Assembly (NCBI GenBank): GCA_963786305.1
Contig: CAWAYL010000008.1
Coordinates: forward strand, 248,001-312,000
DNA from: CAKZLS01 sp963786305
Lineage (GTDB): Bacteria; Pseudomonadota; Alphaproteobacteria; Rhodospirillales; Defluviicoccaceae
Reading direction: 5' to 3'
Length of the DNA: 64,000 bases
Positions within the stretch are counted from its first letter, which is position 1. The number at the start of each line of letters is the position of its first letter. The translations under genes were made by a program, and so were the position numbers. The notes below the pieces were generated by a model. That model had not been told where the DNA came from and made no database searches. It was given only the letters and a program-made list of their open reading frames with translations. Below, in pieces: positions 50,137 to 60,186 of the stretch.

Positions 50137-50173
50137 GGAGATCCGTGAAGCAGAGCTTGATAGCAGGATCTCC
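50137..50173 (+). promoter_or_regulatory. Leader hairpin overlapping the tupB translation start region
   Basis: GGAGATCC (50137-50144) and GGATCTCC (50166-50173) form a perfect 8-bp inverted repeat ending five bases before the tupB ATG. The 3' arm covers the position of the ribosome-binding site, so folding could hide it. The link to tungstate or molybdate control is only an inference. Confidence 0.45.
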
Positions 50174-50178
50174 GCGCC

Positions 50179-50883
50179 ATGAGTGATTTCGGTTCCGCCT
50201 TCTCCGCTGCCTTCTCTCTGGTCGTGGAGTTGGATCCGGATCTACTGCAGATCGTTCTGCTGTCGCTCAGGGTCAGCCTGTTGGCGGTGGTGCTGGCGAC
50301 GGCATTGGCACTGCCCCTTGGCGCCGTCCTGGGATTGTTTCGGTTTCCTGGTCGCGGCGCATTGATCATCGTTCTCAATGCGATGATGGGCCTGCCGCCG
50401 GTGGTGGTGGGTCTGATCGTCTATCTGATGCTTTCGCGCTCCGGCCCGTTTGGCGTTTTCGGTCTGCTATTCACGCCGACGGCCATGGTAATCGCTCAGG
50501 TCGTGCTGGTCACGCCCATCGTGGCGGCACTCGCCCGTCAGGTGGTGGAGGATCTCTGGGTCGAGTACGCCGAGGAGCTTCGTTCCCTCGGCGCGGGTCC
50601 CGGCCGGGCGCTGAGGACGTTGCTGTGGGACAGCCGTTTCACACTGGTGACGGCTGTATTGGCGGGGTTCGGCCGGGCGACCGCCGAAGTCGGGGCGGTG
50701 ATGATCGTCGGCGGCAATATCGATCACGTCACGCGCGTCATGACGACCGCGATCGCGTTGGAGGTCAGCAAGGGTGATTTGCCGCTCGCTCTCGGTCTCG
50801 GGATGATCCTCATCGTCATATCCATGGCGGTCAATGGCACTGCTTTTGCGTTCAAGGAAGTAGCGCAAGGACGATACGCCTGA
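50179..50883 (+). CDS. tupB: Tungstate ABC transporter permease
   Basis: This 234-residue inner-membrane permease of the TupB type has about five helices. It contains LLSLRVSLLAVVLATALALP, GALIIVLNAMMGLPPVVVGL and the EAA-like loop YAEELRSLGAGPGRALRTLL. AGFGRATAEVGAVMIVGGNI is characteristic of TupB rather than ModB. It overlaps tupC by TGATG. Specificity for tungstate over molybdate is inferred from the family. Confidence 0.92.
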   Translation: MSDFGSAFSAAFSLVVELDPDLLQIVLLSLRVSLLAVVLATALALPLGAVLGLFRFPGRGALIIVLNAMMGLPPVVVGLIVYLMLSRSGPFGVFGLLFTPTAMVIAQVVLVTPIVAALARQVVEDLWVEYAEELRSLGAGPGRALRTLLWDSRFTLVTAVLAGFGRATAEVGAVMIVGGNIDHVTRVMTTAIALEVSKGDLPLALGLGMILIVISMAVNGTAFAFKEVAQGRYA

Positions 50884-51638
50884 TGGCTGCCTCGCCGACG
50901 ATCTTGCCGCTCGAATTGCGCGATTGCACCTTCGGGGCGGGCGGTAAAAATCTCATCAAGGAAATTTCGTGTATTTTCGAGCACGGTCCGAAGAGCGTGG
51001 TGATCGGGCCGAACGGCGCCGGAAAAAGCCTTTTGCTTCGGCTATGCCACGGTTTGATCGAACCGACGGCCGGGGAGGTCAAGTGGCATGGCGCTGGCCC
51101 CACGGATCCGTCTCGTCAACAGGCCATGGTGTTCCAGCGGCCGATGATGCTGCGCCGCTCGGTGTTCGCCAACGTGGACTACGCTCTCGCCGTTCGCGGC
51201 GTTCCGCGCGCCGAACGCGGGCCGCGCGTGGATGAAGCCTTGCGGCACACCGGGCTTCGCCGTCTCGCCACTACTCCTGCGCGCGTGCTGTCCTTCGGCG
51301 AACAGCAGAAGCTGGCTCTGGCGCGGGCGTGGGCGCTCCGGCCGCAAGTGCTTTTCCTCGACGAACCCACCGCCAATCTCGATCCCGCCGCCACGTATGC
51401 GGTCGAGCGAACCATTCAGGACATTCATGAGGCGGGTACGCGAGTGATCATGACCACCCATGACCTTGGTCAAGCCCGGCGTATCGCCGACGAGGTTCTG
51501 TTTTTGCATCGCGGCCGGCTGAAGGAAAAGGCATCGGCGGAGGCGTTCTTTGCCGGCCCGCGGAACGATCTGGCCCAGGCGTTCATGCGCGGGGAACTTC
51601 TCTGGTGGAAAAAGAAACCGTTGACGCCGCCAGCTTGA
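50883..51638 (+). CDS. tupC: Tungstate ABC transporter ATP-binding protein
   Basis: This 251-residue ABC ATPase partners TupB. It has Walker A VIGPNGAGKSLLLRLCHGLI, the Q-loop in AMVFQRPMMLRRSVFANVDY, signature LSFGEQQKLALARAWALRPQ, Walker B VLFLDEPTANLDP and the H-loop RVIMTTHDLGQARRIADEVL. It lacks the C-terminal TOBE/Mop oxyanion-sensing domain of ModC, consistent with the TupC class. Confidence 0.92.
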   Translation: MAASPTILPLELRDCTFGAGGKNLIKEISCIFEHGPKSVVIGPNGAGKSLLLRLCHGLIEPTAGEVKWHGAGPTDPSRQQAMVFQRPMMLRRSVFANVDYALAVRGVPRAERGPRVDEALRHTGLRRLATTPARVLSFGEQQKLALARAWALRPQVLFLDEPTANLDPAATYAVERTIQDIHEAGTRVIMTTHDLGQARRIADEVLFLHRGRLKEKASAEAFFAGPRNDLAQAFMRGELLWWKKKPLTPPA

Positions 51639-51731
51639 GCGGTCAGGCAGCCTCGCAATCATCCCTTGCCGCGCTCCGCTTACTTAAGCTAGCGTACTGA
51701 AGTGGGGTTGAACGACACGGGTTGAGCGATC

Positions 51732-52583
51732 ATGGAAAAGTTTGCTTTGGGTCTCTTGTCGGCGTTTCTTGCGGGCGTCGTCGAGTTTCACTGGTTCTAC
51801 GTCGGTAGAGGCCGCAGGCCGCCGATGACAATTTCATCGTCGTCGCCTCCACAACGTCCACTCAGAACTCCGGTCTGTTCGATTACATTCTGCCGAAATT
51901 CACCGCCGAGACCGGTATCGAGGTTCGCGTGGTTGCCGTTGGCACCGGCCAGGCCATCCGGCTGGCGCGAAGCGGCGACGCCGACGTGCTGCTGGTCCAT
52001 CATCGGCCATCCGAGGAGAAATTCGTTGCCGAGGGTTTCGGGGTCGAACGGTTGGATGTCATGTACAACGATTTCGTGCTGGTGGGGCCGAAGGACGACC
52101 CCGCGGCAATCAAGGGCATGACCGATGTTGCGAAAGCGTTGGCGAAGGTTGCCGAGAGCGAAGCGGTATTCGTTTCGCGCGGTGACGATAGTGGCACGCA
52201 CAAGAAGGAGATGGGTCTGTGGCGCGCCGCCGGCGTCGACGCTGCCGCGGCGTCCGGTTCGTGGTATCGGGAAAGTGGTTCGGGCATGGGGGCGACGCTC
52301 AACACGGCGGCGGCCATGTCGGGCTATGCGCTGAGCGATCGCGGAACATGGCTGAGTTTTAAGAACCGCGGCGATCTGGAGATTTTGGTCGCGAGCGACG
52401 AGCGCTTGTTCAATCCCTACGGGGTCATCGTAGTGAACGAAAAGAAGCATCCGCACGTGAAGACGGCATTGGGACAAGCCTTCGTCGATTGGCTGGTATC
52501 GCCCGATGGTCAGGCCGCCATAGCCGACGTTTACGGTCAATGGCGAGCCTCTGTTCAAGCCCAACGCGGTGCCGCACAGTTGA
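51732..52583 (+). CDS. tupA: Tungstate-binding periplasmic protein, two frameshifts
   Basis: The N-terminal segment MEKFALGLLSAFLAGVVEFH is signal-like. After one missing base near 51820 the mature protein reads ADDNFIVVASTTSTQNSGLF, the TupA hallmark (STTST binds the oxyanion). SRGDDSGTHKKEMGLW and GMGATLNTAAAMSGYALSDR are also TupA-typical. An extra base near 52532 leads to the true C-terminus VNGEPLFKPNAVPHS, stopping at 52583, with 283 residues. The longer open frame to 52876 runs past this end and is rejected. It is unusual in being last in tupBCA rather than first. Confidence 0.9.
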
Positions 52584-52777
52584 GGCGGCAACGGAACGGC
52601 GGGAAGGGAGAGCCGACCCGCGTCGTTCTGCCCTTCGGCCTTTGCCCCAGGCCATCCTCTTCGACGGCGACCCCGGGCCAATGTCATTCGCGCCGGGGAC
52701 TTGCGGCCCTCCGCCTGAATGGCGCCCGCGCGGCGGCCGTTACGCCATTGGTGGTTAAACAGGGGCATGGTTTCCGC

Positions 52778-53163
52778 CTAAACCATCAGGTTATCGACGA
52801 CGTCTTCGACGGTGAGACCGTTGACATCGACGCCATTGAGCACGGCCAGCGTCGCCTCGAAATCGCCGTCGGGTGAGTCGATGTTGGCTTGAAGCAGGGT
52901 GTTCGACCCGACGCTTTCAAGGTTGAGGCGGTGGCATCGAGAGTGACGACTTCGTTCGCCGCCGTGGTGTTGGCCGAGGCGGAAACGCTCGCTGCCGGAT
53001 CATCGTTGACGCCATCGATGGTGATCGAGACGGTGGCCGTGTCGGTGCCGCCGTTACCGTCGCCGACGGTGTAGGCGAAGGTATCGGTCGTTGTCTCGCC
53101 AGTGGCGAGGGACTCGAATTGACCATTCGGGTCGTAGTCGAAGGTGCCGTCGGCGTCGAGCAT
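52778..53163 (-). pseudogene. C-terminal remnant of a VCBS/cadherin-like repeat protein
   Basis: The minus strand encodes LDADGTFDYDPNGQFESLAT, GETTTDTFAYTVGDGNGGTD and TATVSITIDGVNDDPAAS, which are VCBS-repeat hallmarks of large surface or RTX-like adhesins. A frameshift near 52918 continues ESVGSNTLLQANIDSPDGDF to VEDVVDNLMV and a stop at 52780. Upstream of 53163 the similarity ends abruptly; no start or earlier repeats exist. This looks like the leftover 3' end of a deleted adhesin-type gene. Confidence 0.65.
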
Positions 53164-53302
53164 GCATTCCGATGGGGGTGAATTCGCGTGCAGCTCCAGC
53201 GCGGCCGGCCTATATTTGCATGCCTGGACGTACACCCGGATACGGATCGGCCATAAGGCGCTCAAATGCCAATTGGTGCGACAACCGAACGAGGGATCAA
53301 CA

Positions 53303-53881
53303 ATGGTAGAAATCGTACCCCGCTGGGAATGGCGCATCTTCGCCAAGGAGATCGTCATCCGGATCGACCTGGATGCGTTCGAGCACACCCGGCACGTGAA
53401 ATCATCCGAGACCTATCTGGTTTCCGGCGCGGCCCTTGGAAACCCAAAAATCCGCGATGGGAAGATGGACATCAAGATCCTGGAGCATGTGAACGACATC
53501 GGCCTGGAACAATGGAAACCGGAGATGAAGGCGGCATTTCCGCTGTCGAAAGATCAGGTGATCGCGGTCTATGACGCCCTGAATGTGCCCCCAGTGATCC
53601 TCGATCGGGCTGATTACGACCTCGAGGCGTTTCTCGCGGTGATGGATGCCGACAGCAGGGTGCGGGCCGTCCGCGTGGAGAAGTTTCGCGACGAGTACGA
53701 CGTCGAGGGGTGTACCGTAGAATTGTCCGAAGTGATCTTCGATGGCGAGCGTTTCAAGACCATATCCGCCGAAAACGCGAGCCCGGACTTGGTGTTCAGT
53801 ATCGTTGGAATGCTCGGTCTCCAGAGTGAAGAGAATATGAATTACGTTAAGTTTATCAAGTTTTTTAAAGGGCTCAGTTGA
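53303..53881 (+). CDS. Conserved protein, possibly CYTH-like
   Basis: This 192-residue protein begins MVEIVPRWEWRIFAKEI and has ETYLVSGAALGNPKIRDGKM, DIKILEHVNDIGLEQWKPEM and VEKFRDEYDVEGCTVELSEV. The alternating beta pattern with charged residues facing inward (EWR, DIK, RVEKFR, ELSEV) resembles CYTH/triphosphate-tunnel proteins, sometimes found with polyphosphate enzymes. This assignment is by eye and uncertain. ATG 53303 is the first good start after the VCBS remnant. Confidence 0.6.
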   Translation: MVEIVPRWEWRIFAKEIVIRIDLDAFEHTRHVKSSETYLVSGAALGNPKIRDGKMDIKILEHVNDIGLEQWKPEMKAAFPLSKDQVIAVYDALNVPPVILDRADYDLEAFLAVMDADSRVRAVRVEKFRDEYDVEGCTVELSEVIFDGERFKTISAENASPDLVFSIVGMLGLQSEENMNYVKFIKFFKGLS

Positions 53882-53981
53882 GCTTAAACATCCGGAGCCT
53901 GAGAGGCTGAGCACCGATCGGCTCAACATCACCAATCGCGCGGAAGTGAAATTTCCGGCCTGTCCCCGGACCGCCTTCTGC

Positions 53982-54218
53982 TCACATGGGAACGGCGGCG
54001 GGCAGATCTTCCTCGAGAATTGAAATATTAAGAGAGTAGGAGATTTCACCCTCGTCTTCATCGCGATGAAGCACACCGATGAATTCATCGCCGATCATCA
54101 TCTCCACCGGGGCGCGTGGTTTCGCCGGCGGGACGATGACAATCCGGTTGTTGGAGAATGTGTGGCGGAGAAAAGCTTGCACGCGGGCAATCTCGTTGAG
54201 GGTAATTTGCTGTGTCAT
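53982..54218 (-). CDS. DUF3126 family protein
   Basis: This 78-residue protein has EIARVQAFLRHTFSNNRIVI and the characteristic EMMIGDEFIGVLHRDEDEGE with ISYSLNISILEEDL. It matches DUF3126, a small alphaproteobacterial family of unknown role. It is a single gene between the CYTH-like ORF and fdhA. Confidence 0.9.
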   Translation of the reverse strand: MTQQITLNEIARVQAFLRHTFSNNRIVIVPPAKPRAPVEMMIGDEFIGVLHRDEDEGEISYSLNISILEEDLPAAVPM

Positions 54219-54389
54219 CGATCACTCCAAGGTTTTGATCGGCCGATAATGAAGCCATGGCTCCATTAGTCAACCCGTGCGCGAGGTGTTTTCCCAAACC
54301 AATTTCATTCCCTCAACATTGTCTTGGTGCCGTGCCTGAGTATTCGGCGATCAATCAGAAAACGCGGGTCCGGTCTGAATGGTTGCTGC

Positions 54390-57157
54390 CTAATTTCCCG
54401 ACGGTCGTTTCTCCACCCTTGCGGCGCACAGCTTGAATTCCGGGATCTTGCCGTAGGGATCCAGCTTGGGATTGGTCAGGAGATTGGCCGCCGCTTCGGC
54501 GAAACAAAACGGCATGAACACCATGCCTTCGGGAACATCCGCGTCGGCGCGCGTCGCGAGTCCGGAGGCTGCCGCGGCGGGTGGTGACGGTCACCCAATC
54601 GCCCGGCTTCGCCCCTAGGCTTTCCATCTGCCGGGGATGAAGCATGGCCACGGGGTCGGGCTCGATCGGCATCGAGGACGCCGGCGCGCCGGGTCATGGC
54701 GCCGGTGTGCCAGTGCTCCAGGAGTCGGCCCGTGGTCAGCACCAGCGGGTAGGCCTGGTCGGGCGGTTCGTCCGGCGGCAGCAGATCGGTAGGAACCAGC
54801 TTTCCGCGTCCGCTGGCGGTTGGGAAACCATCGCCGAAGATAATCTCGTCACCGGGTCGATCCTCGAACGCGCAGGGGTAGGTGACCGAGCCCTCCCGCT
54901 CCAGCCGTTCCCAGGTTATGCCTTTTATCGACGGCATCACTTGGCGCATTTCGGCGAACACGCTGCTGGGATGGGCATAGTCCCACTCAAGGCCGACGCG
55001 CCGGGCGATTTCCTGAATGATCCACCAATCCTGACGGGCGTCTCCCGGCGGCTCGAGGGCCTGGCGTCCCATCTGGACCTGACGGTTGGTGTTGGTGAAG
55101 GTTCCGGTTTTTTCCGGGAACGCCGATGCCGGAAGCACGACGTCGGCGAGGAACGCCGTCTCGGTGAGGAATATGTCCTGAACGACAAGATGGTCCAGCG
55201 ATGCCAGCGCATCGCGGGCGTGCTGCACGTCGGGATCCGACATCGCCGGATTTTCCCCCATGATGTACATGCCGTGAATCTCGCCGGCCAGGATGGCCGC
55301 CATGATTTCCACCACCGTCAGACCCGGTTTGGGATCGAGCTCGGTGCCCCAAAAGCTCTCGTAGCGCCCGCGGATCGCGGGATCAGCAACCGGCATGTAA
55401 TCGGGGTAGACCATGGGAATGAGACCCACATCGGACGCGCCCTGGACATTGTTCTGACCGCGCAGGGGATGAAGGCCGGTTCCGGGTCGTCCCACCTGTC
55501 CGGTAATCAGGGCAAGGGCGATCAGGCAGCGCGCGTTGTCGGTCCCGTGCACGTGCTGGGAAATTCCCATGCCCCAGAAGATGATGGCCCTCTCGGCCGT
55601 GGCATAGGTTCGCGCAACGGTGCGGATGGTGTCGGCGTCGATCCCGCAAACCTGAGCCATGTCCTCAGGCGCAAAGAACTTCACCCGCGCCTTGAGATCG
55701 GCAAAACCTTCGGTGAATTGCTGAATGTAGGCGTCGTCGGTCAGACCTTCGTCGATGATGGTGTGGATCATGGCGTTGAGCAGCGCCACGTCGGTGCCCG
55801 GCGTGAATTGCAGCATATGTTTGGCGTACCGCGACAGCGCCTGGCGCCTGGGATCCATGACGATCAGGGTGGCGCCTTTCCTTGCGCGGCGTTCTTGATG
55901 AAGGTGGCGGCCACCGGATGGTTCTGGGCCGGCCGCGCGCCGATGACGATGATGACGTCGGCGTCCTTGGCGGCGGTAAAGGGCGCGGTCACGGCGCCGG
56001 AACCGATGCCTTCCATCAGCGCCGCCACCGACGACGCATGGCAGAGCCGGGTGCAGTGGTCCACGTTGTTGGTGCCAAAGCCGGTGCGGATCAGCTTCTG
56101 GAACAGATAGGCCTCTTCGTTGGAGCCCTTCGCCGATCCAAACCCGGCAAGCGCGTGCGCGCCATCGCGCTTCGCGGATCCGCCTGAAGCCATCGGCCGC
56201 CAGATCCAGCGCTTCCTCCCAGGTGGCTTCGCGGAAATGGCTGAGCGGGTTGCCGGAGTCGAGGATCTCCCGCGCGTTCTTGGGCGCGTCGTCGCGGCGG
56301 ATCAGCGGTTTGGTCAGGCGATCGGGGTGGTGGATATAGTCGAACCCGAAGCGGCCCTTGACGCAAAGTCTGTTCTGGTTGGCGGGCCCGTCCAACCCGT
56401 CCACATACAGCAATTTGCCGTCGCGTACGTGAAAGGCGAGCTGGCACCCGACGCCGCAGTAGGGACACGAGCAGAGTCCACGGTTTTCTCGGGCGCGCCG
56501 GTATGGACGCCCTCGGTGTCGAGAACGCTCGCCGGCATCAGCGCGCCGGTGGGGCAGGCCTGCACGCACTCGCCGCAGGCGACGCAGGTGCTGTCGCCCA
56601 TGGGATCGTCCATATCGAAAACAATGCGGGCGCGATGGCTGCGGTTGGCCATGCCGATGACGTCGTTCACCTGCACCTCCCGGCAGGCGCGAACGCAGAG
56701 CGTGCAATGGATACAGGCGTCGCGATTGACCGCCATGGCGGGATGGCTGGAGTCCGCGGGCGGGCGCTCGTGGGCGGGGAACCGGCTCTCGGTCAAGCCG
56801 GCTTCGCGGACCCAATGGAAGAACAGCGACTCGCGGATCGTGCGCGATCCGCGCTTCCGGCTGGTCGGCCAGCAGCAACTCAAGAACCATGTGCCGCGCT
56901 TTGGTGGCCCGCTCGGAGTGCGTCGACACGGTCATGCCGGGCGTCGGCTTGCGGATGCAGGACGCCGACAGCGCGCGTTCGCCGTCGACTTCGACCATGC
57001 ATGCCCGGCAGTTGCCGTCCGGCCGGTAACCCGGCTTGTCGCGGTGACAGAGGTGGGGCAGGGTGTTGCCGCGACGCTTGGCCACCTCCCAGATGGTTTC
57101 GCCGGCGTGGGCCTCGACGTCTTCGCCATCGAGGGTGAACCGGATCGGGTCCGTCAC
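54390..57157 (-). CDS. fdhA: NAD-linked formate dehydrogenase alpha (catalytic) subunit, several frameshifts
   Basis: This is a W/Mo-bis-pyranopterin formate dehydrogenase of about 920 residues. The N-terminus has a [2Fe-2S] domain (LCHRDKPGYRPDGNCRACMV), then 4Fe-4S motifs CIHCTLCVRACREVQ and CVACGECVQACPTG, then the catalytic-domain cluster CPYCGVGCQL. The active-site cysteine region is TRLCHASSVAALMEGIGSGA. The frame switches near 56850, 56485, 56165, 55875, 54690 and 54545. Family motifs resume each time, and the true end is VEKRPSGN at 54390. GTG 57157 overlaps the fdhB stop. Cys rather than selenocysteine is encoded. Confidence 0.92.
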
Positions 57158-58810
57158 GGCACATCCTCCTCGAAGAACCGGAGCGCGCTGAGCACCGGAT
57201 TGGTCGCCGCCTGACCGAGACCGCAGATGGACGCGTCCTGCATGGCGCCCGCCAATTCCATCATCAACGCCCGATCCCAGACGGGCTGATCCATCAAGCG
57301 ACGAGGATTTTTTCGCATCCCACCCGGCACGGCGTGCACTGGCCGCAGCTCTCGTCTTCGAAGAAGCGCAGAAGGTTGCCGGTCACGGCGCGCATGTCGT
57401 CGCGATCCGACAGCACCACCACCGCCGCCGAGCCGACGAAGCAGCCGAATTCGATGAGCGTGTCGAAGTCGAGCGGCAGATCGGCCATCGCCGCCGGCAG
57501 GATGCCGCCCGACGCGCCCCCCGGCAGATAGGCCTTGAACGTGTGGCCGTCGAGCATGCCGCCCGCGTGGTCCTCGATGAGCTGGCGGGCGGTGACGCCG
57601 GACGGCGCGCAGCTTGACGCCCGGCTTCTTGACCCGGCCGGAAACCGAGTAGAACCGGGGCGGCCGGCGCTCTCGATACCACTCGGCGCCGCGCTCGAGG
57701 ATGTCGCGCAGCCAGTAGAGGGTTTCCACGTTGTTGATCAGCGTCGGCCGGCCGAACAGACCCCTTTGCGCCGGAAACGGCGGCCGGTTGCGGGGCAGGC
57801 CGCGCTTGCCCTCGATGCTCTCCAGCATGGCCGATTCCTCGCCGCAGATGTAGGCGCCGGCGCCGCGGCGGAGGTGAAGCGTCACGCCGCGAGACAAGCC
57901 CGCCGTCTTCGAGTCTTGGCGATTTCGTCGCGGAGGATGGCGTGCGACTGCGGATATTCGTCCCGCAGATAAATGTAGATGTCGTCGGCCTCGATGGCCC
58001 AGGCGGCGATCAGCGCGCCTTCGAGAACGCGGTGCGGGTCGGTGTCCAGGCAAAAACGGTCCTTGAACGTTCCCGGCTCGCCCTCGTCGGCGTTGACCGC
58101 GAGGATGCGGGGTTTGGGAGCGGCGCAGCAGGAATTGCCATTTCCGCGACTTGGGAAAGCCGGCGCCGCCCAATCCGCGCAGTCCCGAGGCCTCCACCGT
58201 GGCGAAGACGTCGTCCCGCGACCGCTCGCCATCGAGCAGGGATCGAAGCACGCCATAGCCGCCGTCCGCCTCGTAGGCCGCCAAATCGCGATAGGGCGGG
58301 ATGTCCGGGATGGATCGAACCGGTCGCGACGGCGTCGGTCGACCGTTGCGGGCGTCGCATTGGCGATCTGCCGGTGGCCGACGACCGCGACCGGGGCGTT
58401 GTCGCATCCGCCGACGCAGGGCGCCGTCACCACCCGCGCCCGGGGCCCGAGCGCGTCGTTCAGGGCCTCCACCAAGTCGCGGCTTCCCGCCATTTCGCAG
58501 GCGATGCTCTCGCAGACGCGCACGGTGAGCGGCGGCGGCGGCGACGCCTTCCTCGATGACATCGAAATGCGCGTAGAAGGTCGCCACCTCGTAGACCTCG
58601 GTCTGGGCCAGGCGCATCACGGCGGCCAGCGCCGCGAGGTGGCGGGCGCTGATGCAGCCATGGCGATCCTGGATGCGGTGCAGATACTCGATCAACAGGT
58701 CGCGGCGCGGAGCGCCGTCGCCGAGCAGGGCTTGGATTTCCGCGATGGCGTCCGGGTCCGCCTGCCGCCCTTGGGCTTGAAGCAGCGCGCGGTCCTTGCC
58801 CTGTCTTCAT
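57154..58810 (-). CDS. fdhB: Formate dehydrogenase beta subunit, NuoE-NuoF fusion, several frameshifts
   Basis: One protein combines a thioredoxin-like [2Fe-2S] NuoE domain with an FMN/NADH NuoF domain. The NuoE part has ISARHLAALAAVMRLAQTEV, TFYAHFDVIEEG, VCESIACEMAGS and CVGGCDNAP. The NuoF part has GLGGAGFPKSRKWQF, ILAVNADEGEPGTFKDRFCL, GAGAYICGEESAMLESIEGK and SCGQCTPCRVGCEK. ATG 58810 overlaps the moeA stop. Dropping one G of GGG gives MKTGKDRALLQAQGRQADPD. At least eight indels interrupt the frame; corrected length is about 550. It passes electrons from FdhA to NAD+. Confidence 0.9.
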
Positions 58811-60069
58811 CGGCTCAGTTCGCGGAACGGCAGGAAATCGACGGTGGTTCCCGCCTCCAGGTGTTTCATGTCCTCGGGCAGTTCCACCAGTCCGTCGGCG
58901 TCCACCATGGACGAGAGGATGCCGGCGCCCTGACGGGGAAATTTGGCGGCCACCGGCGGCCGTCGCCGCTATCCACCAGGCGGGCGCGAACCCACTCCCG
59001 TCGGCCGGTTTTCTTCTTGTGGGCGAAATCGGCCCGCACGCGGAAGACGTGCGGCGCGACATCGGTGCAGCCGCCGAGCCGGAGGATCATCGGCCGCGCG
59101 ATCCGCATGAAGGTGACCATCACCGCCACAGGATTGCCCGGCAGGCCGATGAAGGGGACGCCGCCCACCTGGCCGAGACCGATGGGACGTCCCGGTTTGA
59201 TGGCGAGGCGCCAAAAGTGAAGGCTGCCGAGTGCCTCCACTGCGTCCTTGACGTGGTCCTCTTCGCCCACCGACATGCCGCCCGATGTTACGATCAGATC
59301 ATGGCCGACGCGCGGCTTCGTCGAGGGCGTCCCGGATGCTCTCGAATCGGTCCTCGAGGATGCCGAGATCATCGACCGTACATCCCAGCTCCTCGAGCAG
59401 CGCCATCAACGTGTAGCGGTTGGAATCGTGGATGCCGCCCGCCGGCAGGGCACGGCCGGGATCGTATAACTCGTCGCCAGTGGAGAATACCGCGACCCGC
59501 AGGCGCGTGTACACGTCGAGCCGGTCCCGCCCCACCGACGCGGCCAGCCCCACGTCCTGCGGCCGCAGCCGCCTATTCTTTATGCAGGATAACGGTCGCC
59601 GGCCTCGATGTCCTCGCCCGCCGATCGCACGTTGGCGCCGCGCTTGATGCCGGGACGGATCATCACGCGATCGCCGTCGGCCATGCAGTCTTCCTGCATG
59701 ATGATGGTGTCCGGTCCGAGCGACCATCTGCGCGCCGGTAAAGATGCGCACCGCCTCTCCGGCGCGCTGCCTGGCCGGTGAACGGGTGGCCGGCGGTGGC
59801 GCGGCCGATCACGGTGAGCCGGGTGTCGGTCTCGGGATCGAGATCATCGAAGTCCACCGCGTAGCCGTCCACCGCCGAGTTGTCGTGCGGCGGAACGTCG
59901 CAGGCGGGCCGCGATATTTTCCGCGAGAATGCGGCCCGACGCCTTGCGCAGCGCCACGTGCTCGGTCGACACCACCGTCGTGGTTCGCTCGGCAAGCAGG
60001 ATCAAGTGCCTCGGCCGTGGGCATCAGATCGCCGCCGAAGGCAAAGCAATCGTCGCTTAGTTGTGCCAT
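58807..60069 (-). CDS. moeA: Molybdopterin molybdotransferase MoeA, several frameshifts
   Basis: MoeA inserts molybdenum (or tungsten) into adenylated molybdopterin. Pieces in order are MAQLSDDCFAFGGD, TTTVVSTEHVALRKASGRIL, CDVPPHDNSAVDGYAVDFDD, RLRVAVFSTGDELYDPG, DLIVTSGGMSVGEEDHVKDA, and FIGLPGNPVAVMVTFM, ending VDFLPFRELSR. At least five single-base frame switches separate them. It starts at ATG 60069 and overlaps fdhB by ATGA, so it leads a moeA-fdhB-fdhA operon. It is divergent from mobA. Confidence 0.92.
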
Positions 60070-60186
60070 ATGTCACGCATTCATTGGCGCTCTCGATGAA
60101 AAAACAGTCACGAAGCCACAGGGTATCTTATAATGGAGATAGCGACGGACCAACCGTAAGCATAGCAAAAGCGTGGACGACATGCG

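Noticed and set aside
49929..50178. Possible molybdenum cofactor riboswitch before tupB
   Set aside because: I could not align the leader to the Moco/Wco riboswitch consensus; only simple hairpins are supported.
52584..52876. C-terminal extension of tupA in the longer open frame
   Set aside because: The correct TupA C-terminus VNGEPLFKPNAVPHS ends at 52583 in another frame; the longer frame then runs antisense through the VCBS remnant.
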